A stretch of 13,576 bases of DNA. Origin: Tetmemena sp. SeJ-2015 (lineage: Eukaryota; Ciliophora; Spirotrichea; Sporadotrichida; Oxytrichidae). The notes under the pieces were generated by a model, which was given only the letters and a program-made list of their open reading frames with translations, made no database searches and was not told where the DNA came from. The stretch is taken from positions 1 through 13,576 of the forward strand of contig JAJKFJ010024544.1 of assembly GCA_027382625.1 (NCBI GenBank), in the 5' to 3' direction. Position numbers and translations under genes: made by a program. Of the stretch, positions 1 through 9,552 are shown one piece after another (the first letter of the stretch is position 1; each line of letters opens with the position of its first letter).

Positions 1-2
1 CA

Positions 3-224
3 ATATAATTCGCAACAAGACATTGTAAGATAGACAAGGTATCAGAACCTTTGAAAAAGTTAGTAAACAAAGTAATAATCAAGCAACCTATGAAACCTAA
101 CACTCAGTTATCTGAGATAGAGGAAGCTCTTAAAGGTATAAAATTCAGAGAATATGAGACAGACGTCAAGGTCACCTTCCTAGAAGACTTTAGATTGCCT
201 CTTTAGGGTTAAAATTTAGCATGA
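3..224 (+). CDS. 3' end of an unidentified protein gene (5' end outside the window)
   Basis: One frame stays open from the window edge to a UGA at 222-224, reading UAG and UAA near the end as glutamine. The carboxy-terminal residues include KKLVNKVIIKQPMKPNTQ, then LSEIEEALKGIKF, then REYETDVKVTFLEDFRLPL, a normal globular mix of charged and hydrophobic residues. The first 10-15 codons could belong to another frame or to an intron (GTAAG occurs at 26-30). I do not recognise the family. Just after the stop the sequence becomes plain AT-rich DNA, which supports UGA as the real end. It is the only gene in the first 4 kb with such clear coding character on the plus strand. Confidence 0.55.
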
Positions 225-470
225 TTATAAGTATTAATATTGCTGTCACAGAATTGATTAAGAAAACTGCCACTTTTTTTACTTGCCTAGACTTTGCTTC
301 CAGGTGCAGATTAATTCAAATTTCGATTTATTAAGCTAGGAACTTTAGAGATCAGGCCAGTAGTTATATTTATTAAATAGGTATTCTTAATATAATTCAA
401 ATTAATTAAAAGACGTTTGATATTTAAATTCAATGTTGTACAATATTAAATTAGAAAGTTAATATTCAGG
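225..470. other. AT-rich intergenic spacer
   Basis: No coding character on either strand. It separates the UGA at 222-224 from the GC-rich RNA candidate. A TATA-like tract (AATATTAAA, 442-450) lies about 20-28 bases before the sharp change in composition near 470. That is compatible with an upstream Pol III promoter of the U6 type, but it is not proof in such AT-rich DNA. Confidence 0.4.
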
Positions 471-761
471 ACGCACCTGACCAGCACTAGTCACCTATCG
501 CCATTTCCCTGAAGGCTTTCTGGTTTGGTACTCCGTTGACTGGTGAGTGAGTGCTTATATGAGGCAAGGGAAAATGGCAGCCGAAGCTCTCGGGAAGATG
601 GTTGAGCTGCTCACTGGAGAGATAATCAAAGGTGAGTGGTCCTAACTGACCCTCCTAATCCTTGAAGGCGTGGAGGGATGTGATCTATGGGCAAATACTC
701 AGCCATGCAGCTGGACAACGAAGCAAGACGCTACGGAGCAGCGACTTGCTCTTTTTTTTTT
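471..761 (+). ncRNA. Candidate structured non-coding RNA, probably Pol III transcribed
   Basis: This segment is clearly richer in G and C than its surroundings and holds several stems that can be read directly. GCCATTTCCCT (500-510) pairs with AGGGAAAATGGC (567-578) with one bulge. CTCAC (610-614) pairs with GTGAG (632-636). CCCTCC (650-655) pairs with GGAGGG (672-677), enclosing a small CCT/AGG stem. A final hairpin at 723-749 has arms GCAAG-A-CGCT and AGCG-A-CTTGC around the loop ACGGAGC, and it is followed at once by ten T. A stem plus T-run is a typical Pol III end. The length of about 280 nt would suit an SRP, RNase P or similar RNA, but I could not match the conserved core of any of these, so no name is given. 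Alternative: a plus-strand frame starting ATGGCAGCCGAAGC (573) is open here, so a GC-rich exon cannot be excluded. Confidence 0.45.
752..761 (+). terminator. T10 run after a hairpin, likely Pol III terminator
   Basis: Ten consecutive T follow the 723-749 hairpin. A second T10 run lies at 773-782 as a possible back-up site. Confidence 0.45.
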
Positions 762-790
762 CTCCTTTTAGGTTTTTTTTTTAAAGGTCT

Positions 791-811
791 GCAGAAGCCG
801 GGGGCTTCTGC
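791..811. repeat. Perfect 9-bp inverted repeat (hairpin)
   Basis: GCAGAAGCC and GGCTTCTGC are exact complements around a GGG loop. The hairpin lies just beyond the T-runs of the RNA candidate, in the last part of the local GC-rich island (to about 920). It may be a second small structured element or part of a longer transcript; nothing shows which. Confidence 0.6.
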
Positions 812-905
812 TCAGAATTTGAGGTGGCGGGGGTACCACATGTTTAAAATCCCTATTTGCTGGTAGGTTTGTGTGCATCAGAAAAGTGCGTCACAGCAAT
901 ATCAT

Positions 906-913
906 TGACGTCA
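906..913. promoter_or_regulatory. CRE-like palindrome TGACGTCA
   Basis: An exact TGACGTCA palindrome, the classic site of bZIP factors, with a related GCGTCAC about 20 bases upstream. No gene start is recognised beside it, so a regulatory role is only a possibility. Confidence 0.2.
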
Positions 914-2171
914 CGAATTCTCTTATTTATGCAGGGGCCTTTAATTCCCTTAATTATTATTATTATAAATATTAATAAAGAAATTAATTATACACAACAT
1001 ATTTTCACTTTCTTATGATATTATGGGGTTTTGGGTTTTGAATGCAGCAAATTAGAATCCCTTTTCTTCTTTATATGTGTTCTTATACGTTTTTATTTTT
1101 CTAGCGATCGAATCAATACGTTTGAAGACTCAAACATAGATGTTGGAGTTTACGTTATAATTTTATTTAATTAAATGATTTTATATAATGATTTATGAAT
1201 AATTTTGGTTTTTATCTTATGTATGAGGCAAAGCTGGATTAATGATAGGATGATAAAAATTTGTTTTTTGTTCAACACTGAATGGTAAATTTTTTTCTCA
1301 TTGTTATTTAGTTTACTTTTGCTCTTATATATATTTGTCTCAGGCCAATATATTTTTTAAAAGAAGAATTAATTTAGGCCAAAAGCCTCTTGGTAGACTG
1401 GATATTTACTAACTCATCGTTTATTATTGTAATAAATGGAGTTTAATAATAAAATTCTTGAGATTATAATTATGTGGCTGCTCTTGTTAACTTATTAGGA
1501 CAATTTCGAACTTCGAATAATAGTTTCGAATATCTGTAAAAAAGTTACAATTATTTTATTTTTCTTCGAAACTTTCACTCTCTTTATGGGAAATTTGTTT
1601 ACTTATATATTTGAAATGAATTGAAAGAAAATAGTTGAAAAGTATTAGATAATTAAAAAATAGACTTTTAGAATCACACTCCTCTTTTTTAATTGATAAT
1701 TTAAATATAAAAATGGCTCTAATTAAAAGTGAGAATCTCTTAGCCGAGTATGTAAATGAGAAAAAAAGTAAATTTTTTTCTTCAACTTATATTTTAGAAA
1801 TAAACTTTCCCGCACTAAAGTTATAAGGATATAAGCTCTTAAAATTTATAATCTATAAAATTATGGTGAGTATTAAATTTTTAAGATAGTTCAACAGTCA
1901 ATTCATTTCAATTCAATTTTCGAAAATGGTCGGCCTTATTGCCAACAATGATGATGATTGATCATTAAAATTTGTTCGAAATTAGTTTAAAATGAGATAT
2001 AATGTTTTTCACTTTTTAATAATTTTCACTATCATTTGTGATAATAATTTTTACAGATTACTGCTTCTTTTAAAGAAAGATATTGAAATTGAATATTTAG
2101 TAAAAATAACAGAAAGGAGTTATTAAATTTAATATCTTTACTTATATTGCTTCATTTCAAACTAATGGTCT
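914..2171. other. AT-rich region without a recognised gene
   Basis: The sequence is a mix of A/T runs and short frames with low-complexity Ile/Asn/Lys/Phe composition on both strands. Apart from a telomere-like GGGGTTTTGGGTTTTG at 1025-1040, I see nothing in it that I can name. Confidence 0.5.
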
Positions 2172-2498
2172 TCATACGATTATTTGATGATATGTTGAAA
2201 TGAGTAAATAAATTTTTTGGATATTTATTCTTCTTTTGTTTTCAGCTTTCATCCTCTGATGATTCTCAGAAAACATTCGAATCCCTTTATCGTTGGATTA
2301 TTTTGGGATTTTGTCCCTGCTCAAAAGTTTAGATATTAGAATAGCATGCACTTGCAACTTCTTCCTCTTTATTGTGTTTACTTTATCGATTCTATTATTT
2401 TTTCGCTACTGTCTTTTTGACCTTGGTTCAAAGTTCTTGGGTCGTAAGTCAATTGAGGCTATAGTAGGTCATTTTAAACACACAAAAGATTCGAGCAT
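2172..2498 (-). CDS. Possible small basic protein (weak)
   Basis: With UAA/UAG as Gln and UGA as Trp, a minus-strand frame runs from ATG at 2498 to TGA at 2172-2174, 108 codons. It contains one sense TGA, one TAG and one TAA. The product would be strongly basic and hydrophilic, with stretches such as RPKNFEPRSKRQQRKNNRID and IKRKKLQVHAILISKLL. The opposite strand of the same DNA also has an open standard-code frame (2293-2529) rich in Phe/Leu, which looks like the shadow of this one, or the reverse. Flanks are non-coding. It could be a lone exon or chance. I do not recognise a family. Confidence 0.25.
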
Positions 2499-3900
2499 AA
2501 AAATGCTTTGTTCTTCTGTATATTTATGAAATTGCCTTAGTTGTAATCATTGGGCTCAAATCCTGTCTATTATGTTAATTAATGGTGATCGCATCACATA
2601 GAGAAGTCATACTAATCTAGTCAACAACTTATTAAACCTATTACGATTTTTGTCCTCCAACCATGTATTAAAAACACCAGAAACATTTTAAGCCCAGGTA
2701 TTGCTAGCACACTCTGATATACTGAGAATGATAGCTGACGGGGGAGGTCGGAAGTTGAGTACCACTAGGGATTCTTTTAGTTTTTTTCTTCAATGATATT
2801 TTTGTCACTAATTAACTGACTTCATGGGCTGAAACGCTTGAGAGTTGCAGTTACACATTATACGATAGTTTTTATTTATACACTACGGAGTTACTCCTTA
2901 ATTCCATTCAATTCCTTAAGTCCTTCCAAATAACTCATATTTCTATATTTGCAATTTAAAATTTATTATAGGTCAAATATGATTGATTATATGATCTGAG
3001 TTTAATACTCCTATTTGTTTGAAATGGCTTGTTTTTCTATCATAAGTTTTATTTCAATCTCACTATAAATAAAATTGACTGAAAAAGATAACATTAAATT
3101 TCCGAGTATATTCGTAAAACATAGTTCTCTGGTTTAAGCAATAAAATGGTGGTGCTATTTATTTCAAGTCATGGTAGCGCGGTTGGTTTTTTAGTAACAT
3201 TTTAGAAAACCCATTTTCGTTTTTAATCATTTTAATATAATGAAATTATTTAATATCAGGAAAATAGTTTACTAAAATCTCTTTATCATACGCCAGAATT
3301 TAATAGAAAATAGAAGGTAGTAGAAAGTCAAATAAATAGGAGGTAAAGCCGTGGCAGTTGACTTTTCAGGTTTCAGATCTCTGTAGATAATATCTTTCTT
3401 GCGTAAAGCTTTAGTCAACGTTAAATTATTAAATTCTTTTAAAGAGGGATCATAATTAATAAAAAAGTTCTTTAAAGAAAGATATTTCTCAGATCATCTC
3501 TACCTATTTGACGTATAACCGTTAAATATCTTTTTTCGCATTTAAAAATCTCCAAGATAATTTTTTTTGAAAAATTAAGTTGATCAATTCTCTAAGTCTC
3601 ATCAGTAGGATCCCAAATTTTCATTTATTTAGTGTTCTCAATTTTATACTAGAATTTTCCTTATTAAAAAGAAGTATTCAAAAGTTAAATTAAAATAATT
3701 AAAATATCGAATTATAATTTAAAAATGAAATAGGTAAACTTAATTTTTTGCCATCCTTTCATCCTCTTTAGTTTTTTTCTAGACATTTCTTTTATTCTTA
3801 AAATATATTTGCTTAAGTTTATTTTAAAATGATCTAATTATAGTTTCTGCGATATATGGTATCTGGTTGGGATTTATTTCAAAAGTTCAATATTTGTGGT
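2499..3900. other. AT-rich region without a recognised gene
   Basis: Mostly A/T-rich DNA with no persuasive frame on either strand. A short island of higher GC at about 2690-2780 (including GACGGGGGAGGTCGG) ends in T-runs and might be a small RNA. I found no box C/D, tRNA arm or Sm site in the right order, so it is not annotated separately. Confidence 0.45.
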
Positions 3901-6900
3901 TCAGCACTACTGATAGAATTCAAACGATAATAAACAATTTTGATTATAGAAATTGGATTTAATTAATTTAAGTACCTCTGATTTAAATAAATTATTATAT
4001 ATTGAATCTCTATCATTTAAGAAACTTACATTAACTTTATTAGCTACTCTGATCAGATAAGAAGATTGATTCAATTTTTTAACTAAATCAACTATAGTTT
4101 TATCATAGTATCTCTTTTTGAATTCAACTGTCATCATTACGAATTCCCCACTAAAACATTTATCCAGTAATTGAATTTAATAAGATTCTCAACAATATAA
4201 AAGTATTCGGGGCTCACTTGATAATATGTTCATATAATAAATTATCTTTTTCTGTATATAGGTAATATTTTTAAAGTTGCAGCAGACTGAGTCTGAGTAG
4301 TAGTCTTCAAAACATTTAGTCTAGACTCTTTGCTTGATTGATTATCGTAGCTCGCTACTGAACAAAAATTATTACATATATAAGAAGGAATGCCTTTTTT
4401 AGGTAAGTTGGTTGATGGTCTTTTCAATATTCCTTTCACGTTTTTTGATGAATTCCACGGAATTCTTTTAACTTCTTATTCCTTTACAAAGGGATTTATC
4501 TTAACTTTAAGAAAATTAATATCCCTTTGTTGGAGGGCTATCTTTGGAGTTTTTGAATTGAATTGATTGCCCTCTTTTTCATTTTGAGAGAAACTCTTCT
4601 TGAGAATTGATCTTATTTACTTGAAGTTTATTAGTCCCTTGGTTAAACAAAATCCTTCTGAAAGTCATCAGCAACTACAATTTACTAGCTACTTGCTTAA
4701 GGGGATAGCCTGCTTTCTCTACTCATTATAATTTCCGAAATGTCACTTCTATTTGATAACTATTCTTCATTACTATTATTATTCCTAGGCTCTATGAACT
4801 TATTATCATTCTATTCCACAGAATTTACAATAAATAAATGAAAAATATTACTATAAAGCAAATTTATGTTATCTCTTTGAAAAGGTTCAATTGCGCAATG
4901 TGGGTGAGCTTAAAACAAATTAGATGGACTGCAAAAAAGGATTTTAGTTGTTTTCCTAGCTCCTAACTTTGCTTTTATTTTCTAGCCCAAATTCAATCAA
5001 AAATTTAAAGTAAGAAATTAATATTTTAGCCCAGCTTTGCGATAAATTTCTTCAATTCAATAGACGACTTGTAAACTATGTAGCTCATATTTACGAATAC
5101 ATTTCCGAGAGTTGCCATAATTACGAACCAGCCTATGTTGTACTAAATCATTGGGTCATCAGACGGTATAAACTCAGTGAACAAAAGCTAAGTGTAGCCA
5201 AGGATGCATATATACATTTCATTTATTAGCTCAAGTCTCTAAGCAGCTACTTCTTTCAGATTTATATGAATGCTATCTAATGATATTATTTTAAAGAGGG
5301 TTATACTTTATGAGGAAGCAAAGCACAAAGAAATTAGAGAAAACCTGGACTAGTATTTAGAGGGAAGAGAAATCTCTGAAGCAGACTATGATTATGGAGA
5401 GAGTTATCCTCCTTAGAAGGAAGATGATGCTATAAGTGATGCTCATGAAGTTACGCTGCAAGTCTATATTTTCATAGAGTGAGTCATACTGTTTATCAAA
5501 TTCCTCATTTCCTATTTACTCCTAGTTCTTAATCAGCTTAAGAACTATGAAGATAGGAAAGCCCACCACAACAAATAATTTATTTATAACTATGAGAGTG
5601 GCGAGACATAGTAAATATGATATTCTGGCACTTGCGTTTACCCAGTCTCCCTAAAAACAGTATTTTGATAACTTTAACTTACGATAAATAGATTGATGAG
5701 CAAAGCTATCCCTAATTCTATTTTCCCATATAATTTAATTATAATTCTTGGTAACTCTCTATTAAGTATCTCAAAACTAGATTATAGAAAATAGCAGCTC
5801 TCACACGGGCAAATATCTTTTATTACAATTTTATTTTAATTAACTTTATCTTCTTCAATCTAAAAGTTAAGTAAATTAAGTTAACTCTCACCTCTTAAAT
5901 TTGTTCAGTCTCAAAAACACAAGAGCGAAATAAAGAGCATAAACTGCAAAAATAAACTCTCCCATAATAAAAATGGTTCCCAGATTATTTATCATGTAGC
6001 GGGATGAATAGCTTGTCAAAGTATAGGATGAGAATTAAACTGTGTGTGCTTTAAAAGATATCATTTTCATCAAAACTTTAGCTTAAAGCAAAGTCATTTT
6101 CGAACTTAAAAGTAAAGACAGTAATATATTTAAAAGTGTGTGATAAGATATCTTCGGACGGAAAGAAGTCGAAGTTGGCAATTGTGGAAACTTGAGAAAA
6201 TAGCATCTTGGCGTTAGCTGGAAAGTTCACATTAAGCAAGGGGAAACTCAGAATAATTTGCTGAGCATTGATCATTCCCCATACTTATTGTAAACTTGTC
6301 GACCTAAATAATTATTAGATTCATAGTCACAAAGTTACATCACAAGATTTAGGGTTTAATATTTTGTAGACATAATAAAAGATAAGAAGAATTTGAACTA
6401 GGAATTCAACTACTAGATTAAATTGAAGCAGCAGAGATAAAGAATTTTAAACCATAATAATTTTTTTTAAATGAATGAATTCTCTTATAAAATTCTAATA
6501 TATCCAGAAATTCTCCCCCTCTCAGGCTTTTTTACTGAAAATAGAAGCATGGTGAAGTCTCAAGACTTGAAGTATATTTGCGCTATAGTATTTAACTTTC
6601 TATTTGGTCTTAGTTGTTATAAGTTATTTGAATATCCTAGAATTAGTAATTAAATTTTTTTGTGTTGTAATACTATCCTACTAATAATTAAAAATTAGAT
6701 TGAGTGCAAAGCTTCCAATTGAGATTGAAGTAATGGATGTAGTAACTTTAGCTTGATTGTTTGTCAGAAAAGTTGACAATTCTATGAAGTTTAAAAGTAT
6801 GTAATCTTACAATCGCCATTGAGTTGTTTGGGGATGAACTTAGAAATTATTTGGCTCTATTCAATATTAAGCTAGCTAGGCTCACCCAGAAAATAAGAGG

Positions 6901-8800
6901 TATCCAAGAAATTAATATTCAAGTAATCATAGCTCTACATATTGGTAAACTTAAAATATTTGGTCTTACCTGCTTAGAAAATAATTATTGCCTTAATAGA
7001 AAAGAATTTAAATTTGAGAGAGAAAAATTTATTCTAGGGAGTGTTAAGTAGCAATCCTAGTCAGATAGAGAGTGTGGCAGGGACTTTATCTAATAAGTGC
7101 AACTATTGCAATTATCTCAAGTTTATAAATATAGAAAAACTCACATTTCCATTTGATGGATTGAGTGGCTGCCTGCTTCACCTTATCGTTGTGAGTTTCT
7201 TGTACTTGTGGAATATAAGGTTCAAATCCTCTAACTACGACCTTAATAGGAAGTATTTGCAAAAAAAGATTATTATAATACATATTAATGATGATAGGCT
7301 CAGAAATACCAGTGAGGGGCAATTTTGAAATAAACCCGGAGCTTCTAATTCAGATATCCGCTAGGAAAACGAAATCTACAATGTAGTATATCATGGACAG
7401 TACACAAAGAAAATATACAGGATTGCTAAAAAGCATCATCTTAAAAAATATGCAGAGCATTTTTATTCATTAGAAATTTATAAAGGGGCTCCTCTTTTTG
7501 CCATTAAACTTGTTTCATATTCTAAAAATTAGCAATACAAATTCTAAGAATTTGCATTATCTTTTAAAGTGAGGATGATTACATTTACTTTTTATTTCAT
7601 AATTTTAATTCAATTGATAATAAATACTACTGATTATATGAGAAATCAAGAGGGGATTTCTAAACTTCAATTGAATTTGCATCTATGTGCCTTGAAACTT
7701 TGTAATCGCCCATTCAAACCTTAAATCTTCTTCACTCAACCCTGAGGTACTCTGAATGCTGAGCTTGAGCTTTTTTGGTCCTAAAACGTTTCTTATAACT
7801 TGATTAACTCTTAGTTGGAGAGGTTCCATGGCTTAGTCAAAAGAAATAGTAACGAGTCCATTTTAGGATATGGAAGTTATCTTGGGAATAGGCGCTTGCT
7901 TAACTGTAATTGGCTTTGTCGGGTCTTTAACAGGCATTCCTTCACTATTCTCTTCGCTCTGACTTTGATCAGTAGAGTTCTATTGCTCTGAATAGAGAAA
8001 AAGATAAAATGAAAATTTATCTGATGAGTTTTAACTATCTGAGCTTGGCTTTACTTCAATCTGAAATGTATAGGTAGAAGATTAAGGGACAGCTACGTTG
8101 TCCTTCAATGTTTAAATAATTAAAATTATATTTGTAAATGTGATTGAGATTAAATAATTTCCAACTTAGGAGGCAAAAGTAGGAGCAATTATGAACAGGC
8201 TTTAAGAGCTTAAAATATAATAAAGCTACTGTAAGTAATGAAGGATGGGAAGTCCTTTTACACAATTAAGCTGACTGCATTCTATTGATCATCCTTGTAA
8301 CTAGGCAGCTGATAGTTCTTAATTTGGGAAACTTCAAGTGTTTAATTTTATAGTTTTGAAGTGAAATATGGAGCAGTAAAACCCCAAAAATTAAAAGTAT
8401 TATAAATAACTGCTGAATAATTCAGTTTCAAAGAATAATATTTTAATGTAGCATCATTAAATATATCTTAAATATAAAATAAGAGCTTGAAATTTCTTCA
8501 GCATCTTTCCAAACCGACTCTGTGTCCTTTTTAGCAATCAATACTTGGCCATCTCTATATCATAAAAAATATACAAAGGGATGCTTTGTTTGGCAAAGCT
8601 GCTAAATTACGCATGTTAATAGAGGCTCCCTAGTAGATGTCACTCAACCCTTTAGTGATAGAAGCTAATGATTTACGAGGCTTCTACGAAGAATTCTTGC
8701 TCATTAAATGGCAGGCACTTGTCTTCTTGAATTAATCTGAAATAATTTTTCTGGGCTATGCAGGGTATAGTGATTAATTAAGTAAGGAGGCAATGCTTTT
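3901..8800 (-). CDS. Large ciliate-type membrane protein with cadherin-like extracellular part, many tiny introns
   Basis: Read from the minus strand with UAA/UAG as Gln. In order: a Cys-containing part (8650-8800); a cadherin-like stretch (about 8000-8450) with DIFNDATLKYYS, YQLPSYKDD, FPSFITY, then PTFASQVGNYLISI and DNVAVPQSSTYTFQIEV; an acidic Gln/Ser linker (SQSEENSEGMPV); a module with IPKITSISQNGLVTISFDQ and LRFEWAITKFQG (7700-7920). The block VWGMINAQQII, FPLLNVNFPANA and ANFDFFPSEDIL (6100-6290) and RYMINNLGTIFIMGEF mark the part before the membrane segments, as in many ciliate 'transmembrane protein' genes. Membrane segments include FAVYALYFALVFL, LCLATLIVINKLFVVVGFP, and NIGWFVIMATLGNVFVNM (5080-5130). 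A Gln/Ser/Asn-rich cytoplasmic tail (SDISEIIMSRESRLS) ends at UGA 3901-3903. Role inferred: surface adhesion or sensing. The join of exons at 6320-7560 is unsure, and the 5' end is not fixed: no convincing start codon was found before 9050. Two frame changes (5273-5306, 5718-5755) are explained by introns but could also be damage. Confidence 0.65.
4151..4217 (-). other. Intron (67 nt) near the 3' end of the membrane-protein gene
   Basis: It begins GTGAGC and ends TGTTTTAG. Its removal joins NLLYEHII to NGEFVMMTVEFKKRYYDKT in frame, and that frame then runs to the UGA at 3901. Confidence 0.5.
5273..5306 (-). other. Possible intron (34 nt) or frameshift
   Basis: The frames on both sides (FFVLCFLIKY upstream, NLKEVAAQRLELINEMY downstream) differ by one. 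A GT...GATAG segment of 34 nt would repair this. It removes residues (YNPLQ) that resemble the usual family sequence, so a one-base indel is a real alternative. Confidence 0.35.
5651..5682 (-). other. Intron (32 nt)
   Basis: A clean GTAAGT...CTGTTTTTAG intron. Removal joins GIALLINLFI to GDWVNASARISYL without a frame change between codons. Confidence 0.7.
5718..5755 (-). other. Possible intron (38 nt)
   Basis: GTTACC...AAAATAG. It restores the frame between FYNLVLRYLIE and LGIALLINLFI. A 44-nt version ending at the next TTAG also fits. Confidence 0.4.
5860..5891 (-). other. Intron (32 nt)
   Basis: GTGAGA...AACTTTTAG. It separates ALVFLRLNKFK from LKKIKLIKIKL and keeps one frame through both exons. 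Same length as the 5651-5682 intron. Confidence 0.65.
6049..6076 (-). other. Intron (28 nt)
   Basis: GTTTTG...CTTTTAAAG, the shortest intron placed here. It links KFENDFALSQ to THTVQFSSSYTLTSYSSRYM, the segment just before the first membrane span. Confidence 0.5.
7988..8035 (-). other. Intron (48 nt)
   Basis: GTTAAAAC...TTCTCTATTCAG with a pyrimidine-rich 3' end. It joins FQIEVKPSSD to the QQNSTDQSQSEEN linker. Length is a multiple of three, so the frame is open with or without splicing. Confidence 0.5.
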
Positions 8801-9050
8801 CAGACTAAGTTTAAGAGAAGGGCAGGCCGGTTATTTTTACCAATTTTATAGTAATTAATCAGGTCTGATCTCAATTGTTAAATATATGATGAATACGAAT
8901 GCTTTATCGTGAATTGGTTTTTTTATCTAAAATAAATGGCGGGGGACGGAAGAGTACACCCACTGTTTATGAACAAAATATCTTAAAAAAACTGCCTATA
9001 AAGTATCAAAATCAGCTAAAAATGCAAAAATAATTAAGGTATTTTAGCTG

Positions 9051-9396
9051 TAATACTACTAATTTAACGTTGAATTTTGAAATTGTTAAAACCTAATTAA
9101 CTATGAAAGAATTAACGTAATTGGAAGGGAATAATTATATATATAGGGTCAATAAGGAACTCACCCATTAGACATATAACTGTAAGTAAAAATCGCAAAA
9201 GAAATTTATAGGGCTAAAAAATTTAAATATAGACATCAGTAATTATAACTTACATTACATTAAAAAATTTAGAAATGGAGGTTTTTTCTCAATCAGACCC
9301 CCCCATTCGCTCACTCATTAAATTTCTAGTTTAATAATTCCCAGGCCCCACCACCAAAAACGAGCACGACAACTACAAAAAGTCAAAAGTAAGTAT
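9051..9396 (+). repeat. Left inverted arm of the foldback element
   Basis: Pairs with 9553-9898. Landmarks are AATTTAACGTTGA at the outer end, GGGTCAATAAGGAACTCACC in the middle, and GAGCACGACAACTAC followed by GTAAGTAT at the inner end. It contains a C-run (CAGACCCCCCC, about 9294-9304) and a Pro/Thr-like CCACCACC segment that raise local GC. Confidence 0.8.
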
Positions 9397-9552
9397 TAAA
9401 ATTTTTACAAAATTTTTGCTTCTACCCATGATTTTCAGAATAATCAGAAAAATTTATTTATTGTAACTTCATTAAGTGTGTAGACGCAATCATTGACTTT
9501 ATAATATTTCTTCTCTTGATCTTTACAAATATCTTTTAAAAAAATTAGAAGC
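9397..9552. other. Unpaired centre of the foldback element
   Basis: 156 nt of AT-rich sequence without complement in the arms and without a useful frame. It prevents the arms from forming a perfect snap-back. Confidence 0.6.

Noticed and set aside
2293..2529. Standard-code plus-strand frame rich in Phe/Leu
   Set aside because: TAA ends it only under the standard code, its composition is that of an AT-rich shadow, and the minus strand gives a more natural frame.
5312..5570. Plus-strand frame with EEAKHKEIRENLDQYLEGRE and a hydrophobic stretch
   Set aside because: It is the antisense of membrane-protein exons on the minus strand, which match a known ciliate pattern and continue across clean introns. 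The plus frame has no such continuity.
7219..7229. GGTTCAAATCC, like a tRNA T-loop / B box
   Set aside because: No acceptor, D or anticodon stem can be built at the right distances, and the site lies within the large minus-strand gene.
7350..7600. Plus-strand frame with YTKKIYRIAKKHHLKKYAEHF
   Set aside because: Attractive by composition, but it lies between clear minus-strand exons of one gene, and the minus strand is open here as well. Kept as an unresolved part of that gene.
8378..8390. AAAACCCCAAAAA, like the complement of a G4T4 telomere unit
   Set aside because: It is part of a coding exon (NFNFWGFTA on the minus strand), so chance is the simpler explanation.
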